From contig NZ_JACHJN010000007.1 in the NCBI RefSeq assembly GCF_014203665.1, positions 126,059-190,058 of the forward strand: DNA of 64,000 nt, in the 5' to 3' direction. This stretch comes from Saccharothrix tamanrassetensis. Its GTDB lineage: Bacteria > Actinomycetota > Actinomycetes > Mycobacteriales > Pseudonocardiaceae. This document shows positions 60,098 through 64,000 of this stretch, in pieces. The translations under genes were made by a program, and so were the position numbers. The notes beneath the pieces are model-generated. The model made no database searches. It was not told where the DNA came from and saw only the letters and a list, made by a program, of their open reading frames with translations. The first letter of the stretch is position 1, and each line of letters opens with the position of its first letter.

Positions 60098-61750
60098 TCA
60101 GCGGTCGTCCGGCAGGGCTCGGTCGAGGATGCCGGTGAGGTCCGCGGTCGCGGGGAGGGTGCCGAACGCGTAGCCGCCACCGCCGAAGCGGGTCGCGCAG
60201 AAGGCGTCGGCGACCGCGGGCGGGGCGTGGCGGACGAGCAGGGAGGCCTGGAGTGCCAAGGCCAGTCGTTCCACCAGGTGCCGGGCCCGGGTCTGGGCGT
60301 CGGTGGGGTCGGCCAGTTCGGTGCCGATCTGTGCGATGGCGGCGTCCAGGCGGGGGTCCGCGCCGCGCGCCGAGGTCAGCTCGGCCATCAGCGCGGGGGC
60401 GGCGGACGGGTCCTTGCCCAGCACCCGGAGCACGTCGAGCGCGTTGACGTTGCCCGAACCCTCCCAGATCGAGTTCAGCGGGGCTTCCCGGTACAGCCGC
60501 GGCATACCCGAGTCTTCGACGTAGCCGTTGCCACCCAGGCATTCGAGGGCTTCGGCGGCGAACATCGGCGCGCGTTTGGTCACCCAGTACTTGCCGATCG
60601 CGGTCGCGATGCGGCGGAACGCGCGTTCGCCCTCGTCGCCGCGCACGGCCCGGTCCGCCGCGCCGGCCAGCCTGAGCGTCAGGGTGGTGGCGGCTTCCGA
60701 CTCGATCGCCAGATCGGCCAGGACGTTGCGCATCAGCGGCTGGTCCAGCAGCCGGGCACCGAAAGCCGTGCGGTGCGCCACGTGGTGGCCGGCTTCGACC
60801 AGGGCCTTGCGCATCAACGTCGCGGAGCCCGCCACGCAGTCCAGGCGGGTGCAGTTGACCATTTCGACGATGGTCTTGACGCCCCGCCCCTCCGGGCCGA
60901 CCAGCCAGGCCGCGGTGCCGTCGAACTCGGGTTCGGACGAGGCGTTGGAGCGGTTGCCCAGCTTGTCCTTCAGGCGCTGGATGCGGAACGGGTTGCGGGT
61001 GCCGTCCGGGAGGACGCGCGGCACCAGGAAGCAGGACAGGCCGCCGGGGGCCTGGGCCAGCACGAGGAACAGGTCGCACATCGGGGCGGAGGTGAACCAC
61101 TTGTGGCCGCGCAGGGTGTGGACGCCGTCCTCGCCCGTCGGTGTCGCGGCGGTGGTGTTGGTGCGGACGTCGGAGCCGCCCTGCTTCTCGGTCATCCCCA
61201 TGCCCGCCAGCAGGCCGCGCTTGGTGGTGGGCTCGCGCAGGCCCGGGTCGTACACCCGACTGGTCAACAACGGCTCGTACACGGCGGCGAGGTCGGGTTG
61301 GTGGCGCAGGGCGGGCACCGCCGCGTACGTCATCGCCATCGGGCACCCGTGCCCGGCTTCGGTGTGGCCCCAGACGAGAAGTCCCGCGTAGCGGGCCACG
61401 TGTGCGCCGGGGCGTTCGTCGGCCCACGCCGCGCCGCTGTTGCCCTCGGCGATCGCGACCCGCATCAGGTCGTGCCAGCCGGAGTGGAACTCGACCTCGT
61501 CGATCCGGTTGCCGTAGCGGTCGTGGGTGCGCAGGACGGGTTCGAACGTGTGGGCGTCCGCGGCCCACTGCTGCGCCTCCGGGCTGCCCGCGTGCCTGCC
61601 CAGGCGCCGGATGTCGGCTTCGGCCCAGCCGGCGCCCTCCCGCCGCAGGCCTTCGAGCAGGGCGGCATCGGCCGAGGCGTCGTACGGCGCGATCGGCGGC
61701 GGCTGGTTGGTGACCTCGTGGGTGGCGTCGGGCAGCACGGTGGGGGCCAT
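60098..61750 (-). CDS. AidB-type acyl-CoA dehydrogenase family protein
   Basis: A 550-aa flavoprotein close in length and pattern to E. coli AidB (541 aa). Features are FEPVLRTHDRYGNRIDEVEF, GHGCPMAMTYAAVPAL, GMTEKQGGSDVRTN, LRGHKWFTSAPMCDLFLVLA and the IWEGSGNVNALDVLRVLG segment. AidB responds to alkylation damage and binds DNA; actinomycete homologues may be metabolic dehydrogenases. ATG 61750 has no ribosome site and lies 8 bp after a good -10 element, suggesting leaderless mRNA. It is divergent from a PaaX-like regulator, which may control it. Confidence 0.88.
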   Translation of the reverse strand: MAPTVLPDATHEVTNQPPPIAPYDASADAALLEGLRREGAGWAEADIRRLGRHAGSPEAQQWAADAHTFEPVLRTHDRYGNRIDEVEFHSGWHDLMRVAIAEGNSGAAWADERPGAHVARYAGLLVWGHTEAGHGCPMAMTYAAVPALRHQPDLAAVYEPLLTSRVYDPGLREPTTKRGLLAGMGMTEKQGGSDVRTNTTAATPTGEDGVHTLRGHKWFTSAPMCDLFLVLAQAPGGLSCFLVPRVLPDGTRNPFRIQRLKDKLGNRSNASSEPEFDGTAAWLVGPEGRGVKTIVEMVNCTRLDCVAGSATLMRKALVEAGHHVAHRTAFGARLLDQPLMRNVLADLAIESEAATTLTLRLAGAADRAVRGDEGERAFRRIATAIGKYWVTKRAPMFAAEALECLGGNGYVEDSGMPRLYREAPLNSIWEGSGNVNALDVLRVLGKDPSAAPALMAELTSARGADPRLDAAIAQIGTELADPTDAQTRARHLVERLALALQASLLVRHAPPAVADAFCATRFGGGGYAFGTLPATADLTGILDRALPDDR

Positions 61751-61758
61751 GCCGCCGA

Positions 61759-61787
61759 GTATTACGCTTCCAACACAACCGCAGCAA
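61759..61787 (-). promoter_or_regulatory. Putative aidB-type promoter, leaderless
   Basis: On the minus strand, TTGCTG (61787-61782) and TAATAC (61764-61759) are separated by 17 bp. Transcription would begin at or beside the ATG at 61750. The AAT-rich -10 overlaps one arm of the ATTAC/GTAAT inverted repeat. Confidence 0.6.
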
Positions 61788-61796
61788 GAGTGTAAT
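61768..61796 (+). promoter_or_regulatory. Putative PaaX-like gene promoter
   Basis: On the plus strand TTCCAA (61768-61773) and TGTAAT (61791-61796) are separated by 17 bp. The arms ATTAC (61761-61765) and GTAAT (61792-61796) are inverted copies that coincide with the -10 regions of the two divergent promoters, so one regulator bound here could control both. Confidence 0.45.
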
Positions 61797-61850
61797 GTGC
61801 GCCGGATGGCTACCATCTCCGGCGGTGTCCGGCGAACGGGGAGGACCAGC

Positions 61851-62585
61851 GTGGCGCCGGAGATCGCCTTGCGACCGCTGACCGCGCGGTCGGTCGTGCT
61901 CAGCGTCCTGCTCGGCGCGCACCCGCCGGAGCTGCCGGTGCGCGACCTGGTGCGGATCGCGAACCTGTTCGACATCAGCGACGCCACGCTGCGCGTCGCC
62001 CTCACCCGGATGGTGACGGCGGGCGACCTGGCCCGGGCGGGCTCGACCTACCGGCTGAGCGACCGGCTCGTGGAACGGCAGCGGCGGCAGGACGAGGCGA
62101 TCGAGGCCGGCACCACCGACTGGGACGGCACGTGGGAGATCGTCGCCGTCACGGCCACCGGGCGCGGTCCGTCCGAGCGCGCGGCGCTGCGGACCCGGAT
62201 GACCGCGCTGCGCCTCGGCGAACTCCGCGAAGGCATGTGGCTCAGGCCCGCGAACCTGCACCGCACCTGGCCACCGGACCTCGCCGGCCTGACCCGGCGG
62301 TTCAGCGCCGTCCCCGAGGCCGACCCCGTGGACCTGGCGCGCGGGTTGTGGGATCTCGACGGCTGGTCCGGGCGCGCCGCCGCGCTGCTGCGGCTGTTCG
62401 GGGACGCCGGGCACGCCGCGGCACGGTTCACCGTCGCGGCGGCCGTCGTCCGGCACCTGCTCGCCGACCCGCTCCTGCCCGACGCGCTGCTCCCCCACCC
62501 CTGGCCGGCCGACGCCCTGCGCGTCGCCTACCGCCGGTACCGGGCCGAACTCGTCAGCCTCAGCCGGGCGGCCAGGCTCGACTGA
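61851..62585 (+). CDS. PaaX-family transcriptional regulator
   Basis: A 244-aa protein with an N-terminal winged helix (ARSVVLSVLLGAHPPELPV, ISDATLRVALTRMVTAGDL) and the C-terminal PaaX region (DWDGTWEIVAVT, LGELREGMWLRPANL). PaaX proteins repress phenylacetyl-CoA and other aromatic or acyl-CoA pathways and are released by a CoA thioester. GTG 61851 is preferred over ATG 61806 because GGGGAGG (61838-61844) sits 6 nt before it. It is divergent from the AidB-type gene and probably regulates it, itself, or both. Confidence 0.88.
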   Translation: MAPEIALRPLTARSVVLSVLLGAHPPELPVRDLVRIANLFDISDATLRVALTRMVTAGDLARAGSTYRLSDRLVERQRRQDEAIEAGTTDWDGTWEIVAVTATGRGPSERAALRTRMTALRLGELREGMWLRPANLHRTWPPDLAGLTRRFSAVPEADPVDLARGLWDLDGWSGRAAALLRLFGDAGHAAARFTVAAAVVRHLLADPLLPDALLPHPWPADALRVAYRRYRAELVSLSRAARLD

Positions 62586-62600
62586 GTCCCGACGTGCGTC

Positions 62601-63905
62601 TCACACCCGGCCGGCGGCCATGTCGATGAGGCGGGACAGCACCCGGTCACCGGAGGCGTTGACGCCGTCGTGCTCCCACTCGTTGGTCACCCAGGCCCGC
62701 GTCGAGCCGACCGACTTCGCGGCCCGCAACGACAGCTCGACGGGCACGTACATGTCGTCGTGGTAGACCACGGCGGCCACCGGGATGTCGTTGTCCGCCA
62801 GCCGTTTCAGGTCGTAGAGGGGTGGCCAGTCGGCGCGTTCCGCGAGCACGTCCGCCGCCTCCGCGAAGGGCCGCAGGGCGGCTGTCCCGCGGAACATCCA
62901 CGGGAAGAACATCTCGCCGGTGAACAGCAGCGGGTCGGCGTCCCGGGAGAAGTCGGGAAGCCCCTGCATCGCGCGGTGCGCGGACCACGCGGTGGCTGCG
63001 CAGCCTTGGGCGTACACCGACTCCTGCAGCACGGCGAACAGCGGGTTGTCCACGAACCCGGTCAGCTGCATCACCTGGTACCGGAACGCGTCGGACAGCC
63101 CGTCCGGCCCGAGCGCCTCGTCCAGCAGCCAGTGCAGCCGTTCGGCGCCGTCACCCATGCCCAGCATCAGCCCGAGCACGCGGAACCGCGCGGAGGTCAG
63201 TCGGTCTCCGTCGGGCAGCAGCACGGTCTCGCGGTCGAGCAGGTCGGCGATCCGCCGGACCACGTCGCGGTCCTGCGGGTAGCGGTCGTAGAAGGCGTGC
63301 GTCTTGTCCCGCACCCGGCTGTAGGTCAACGCGTACACGTCGTCGGCCGTGCCCGCCGGATCGGGCAGGCCACCCGTGATGTAGCACGACGCCAGCCCTT
63401 CCGGCGCAATCGACAGGTACGACAGCGTGATGAAACCGCCGAAGCTCTGCCCCAACGTCTCCCACGGCTGCTCGCCGCACAGCCGCCTGCGGATCAGCTC
63501 GGCGTCGGCCACGATCGAGTCGGCCCGGAAGCACGCCAGGTAGTCGGCGAGAGCGCCCGCCGAACCGAACCCGGCCGCCGACCGCGCGGTGACCGGGTGG
63601 CTGCGCCCCGTGCCGCGCTGGTCGAGCAGCAGCACCCGGTGCGTCTCCAGCGCACGACCCAACCAGCCGTCACCCGCTCGCAACGGCCGGGGCGCCTTGC
63701 CGCCGGGGCCGCCCTGGAGGTACAGCAGCCACGGCAGCCAACGGTCCGCGCGCGCCGGATCGACCAGCTCACGGGCGAACACGTCGATCGTCCGCCCACC
63801 GGGGTCGTAGTGGTCCAGCGGCACGGAGAACACGTGCTCGGTCACCGACATGCCCGGCATGTGGTAGGAGCGACCGGTGGAGCCGAGCAGGTGATACGGG
63901 CTCAT
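62601..63905 (-). CDS. Proline-iminopeptidase-like alpha/beta hydrolase
   Basis: A 434-aa serine hydrolase of peptidase family S33 type. LLYLQGGPGG forms the oxyanion loop, LLLDQRGTGRS follows, and GQSFGG is the nucleophile elbow. A late histidine in NEWEHDGVNA is the likely catalytic His. No signal peptide is visible. The length fits the actinobacterial proline iminopeptidase group, larger than the classical 310-aa enzymes. ATG 63905 has AAAGGA 4 nt upstream; a second ATG lies further in. It converges with the PaaX-like gene 15 bp away. Confidence 0.88.
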   Translation of the reverse strand: MSPYHLLGSTGRSYHMPGMSVTEHVFSVPLDHYDPGGRTIDVFARELVDPARADRWLPWLLYLQGGPGGKAPRPLRAGDGWLGRALETHRVLLLDQRGTGRSHPVTARSAAGFGSAGALADYLACFRADSIVADAELIRRRLCGEQPWETLGQSFGGFITLSYLSIAPEGLASCYITGGLPDPAGTADDVYALTYSRVRDKTHAFYDRYPQDRDVVRRIADLLDRETVLLPDGDRLTSARFRVLGLMLGMGDGAERLHWLLDEALGPDGLSDAFRYQVMQLTGFVDNPLFAVLQESVYAQGCAATAWSAHRAMQGLPDFSRDADPLLFTGEMFFPWMFRGTAALRPFAEAADVLAERADWPPLYDLKRLADNDIPVAAVVYHDDMYVPVELSLRAAKSVGSTRAWVTNEWEHDGVNASGDRVLSRLIDMAAGRV

Positions 63906-63956
63906 GGGGTCCTTTCGTACGGAAGTCGGAACACGACCCGGCGCCCGGCCACGAGT

Positions 63957-63969
63957 ATCCACTGTGGAT
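63957..63969. repeat. Palindrome ATCCACTGTGGAT
   Basis: Fourth copy of TCCAC-W-GTGGA with a 6-bp-armed perfect palindrome, 51 bp upstream of the hydrolase start. This copy is the only one outside a coding region. Confidence 0.7.
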
Positions 63970-64000
63970 GGACGCTAGGACGGCTTCGCCCAACGCCCCC

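Overview
The window is high-GC DNA (roughly 70% or more by eye) with GTG and ATG starts, heavy use of GTGA/ATGA stop-start overlaps, a SARP-NB-ARC-TPR regulator, MbtH/NRPS genes and a PaaX regulator. All of this points to the chromosome of a filamentous actinomycete, most likely a Pseudonocardiales member (Saccharothrix/Lentzea/Actinosynnema-like); the genus is an inference.

Layout. (1) 1-112 is a perfect 14-bp tandem array beside a DUF6098-like gene, followed by an FAD/Rieske oxidoreductase and a membrane beta-propeller protein. (2) 10837 down to 3813 (minus strand) is a five-gene operon: two unknown proteins, a TPR protein, a stand-alone CHAT (caspase-like) protease and a zincin whose N-terminus carries an AGNxAVxxLVVQRQ signature known from actinobacterial proteins linked to extracellular contractile injection systems. 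It looks like a split TPR/CHAT sensor-protease system with a metallopeptidase partner. (3) 10938-15685 holds a PA2928-like protein, a small membrane protein and an AfsR/SARP regulator. (4) 15916-20546 encodes an exported TolB-propeller amidohydrolase and an exported PQQ-type propeller protein. (5) 20642-24929 is an amide-utilisation locus: formamidase, APC permease, a cytosolic AmiC-like amide sensor and a MarR regulator, with a duplicated TTCC-N4-GGAA operator. (6) 25089-30651 holds a possible 47-aa protein, an MFS transporter overlapping a PLP decarboxylase, a small P-loop kinase, a TetR regulator and a membrane metallophosphoesterase.

(7) 30973-52196 is a tightly coupled NRPS operon: MbtH, NRPS1 (C-A-PCP plus a LanB-like domain), NRPS2 (C-A-PCP), two tiny overlapping ORFs, a kynurenine-3-monooxygenase homologue with a C-terminal membrane anchor, a DUF6875 protein, NRPS3 (C-A-PCP, glycine-like code), an MFS exporter, NRPS4 (C-A-PCP-thioester reductase) and an O-methyltransferase. 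The assembly line should build a short peptide starting near valine, released reductively as an aldehyde or alcohol. The most unusual feature of the window is the fusion of an NRPS module to the glutamylation/aminoacyl-tRNA-using half of a lantibiotic dehydratase, without the elimination domain. This suggests tRNA-dependent chemistry on a carrier-bound amino acid. A secreted sugar-dehydrogenase-like protein (52204-54450) follows the operon closely.

(8) 54454-56110 is a small island: an excisionase-like HTH protein, a DddA-like deaminase toxin and its Imm1 immunity protein. (9) 56527-64000 is ordinary accessory metabolism: GNAT, SRPBCC, a beta-hydroxyacid dehydrogenase with a convergent AraC regulator, a divergent AidB-type acyl-CoA dehydrogenase/PaaX-like pair with overlapping promoters, and a proline-iminopeptidase-type hydrolase. 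I found no rRNA, convincing tRNA, CRISPR array or insertion sequence.
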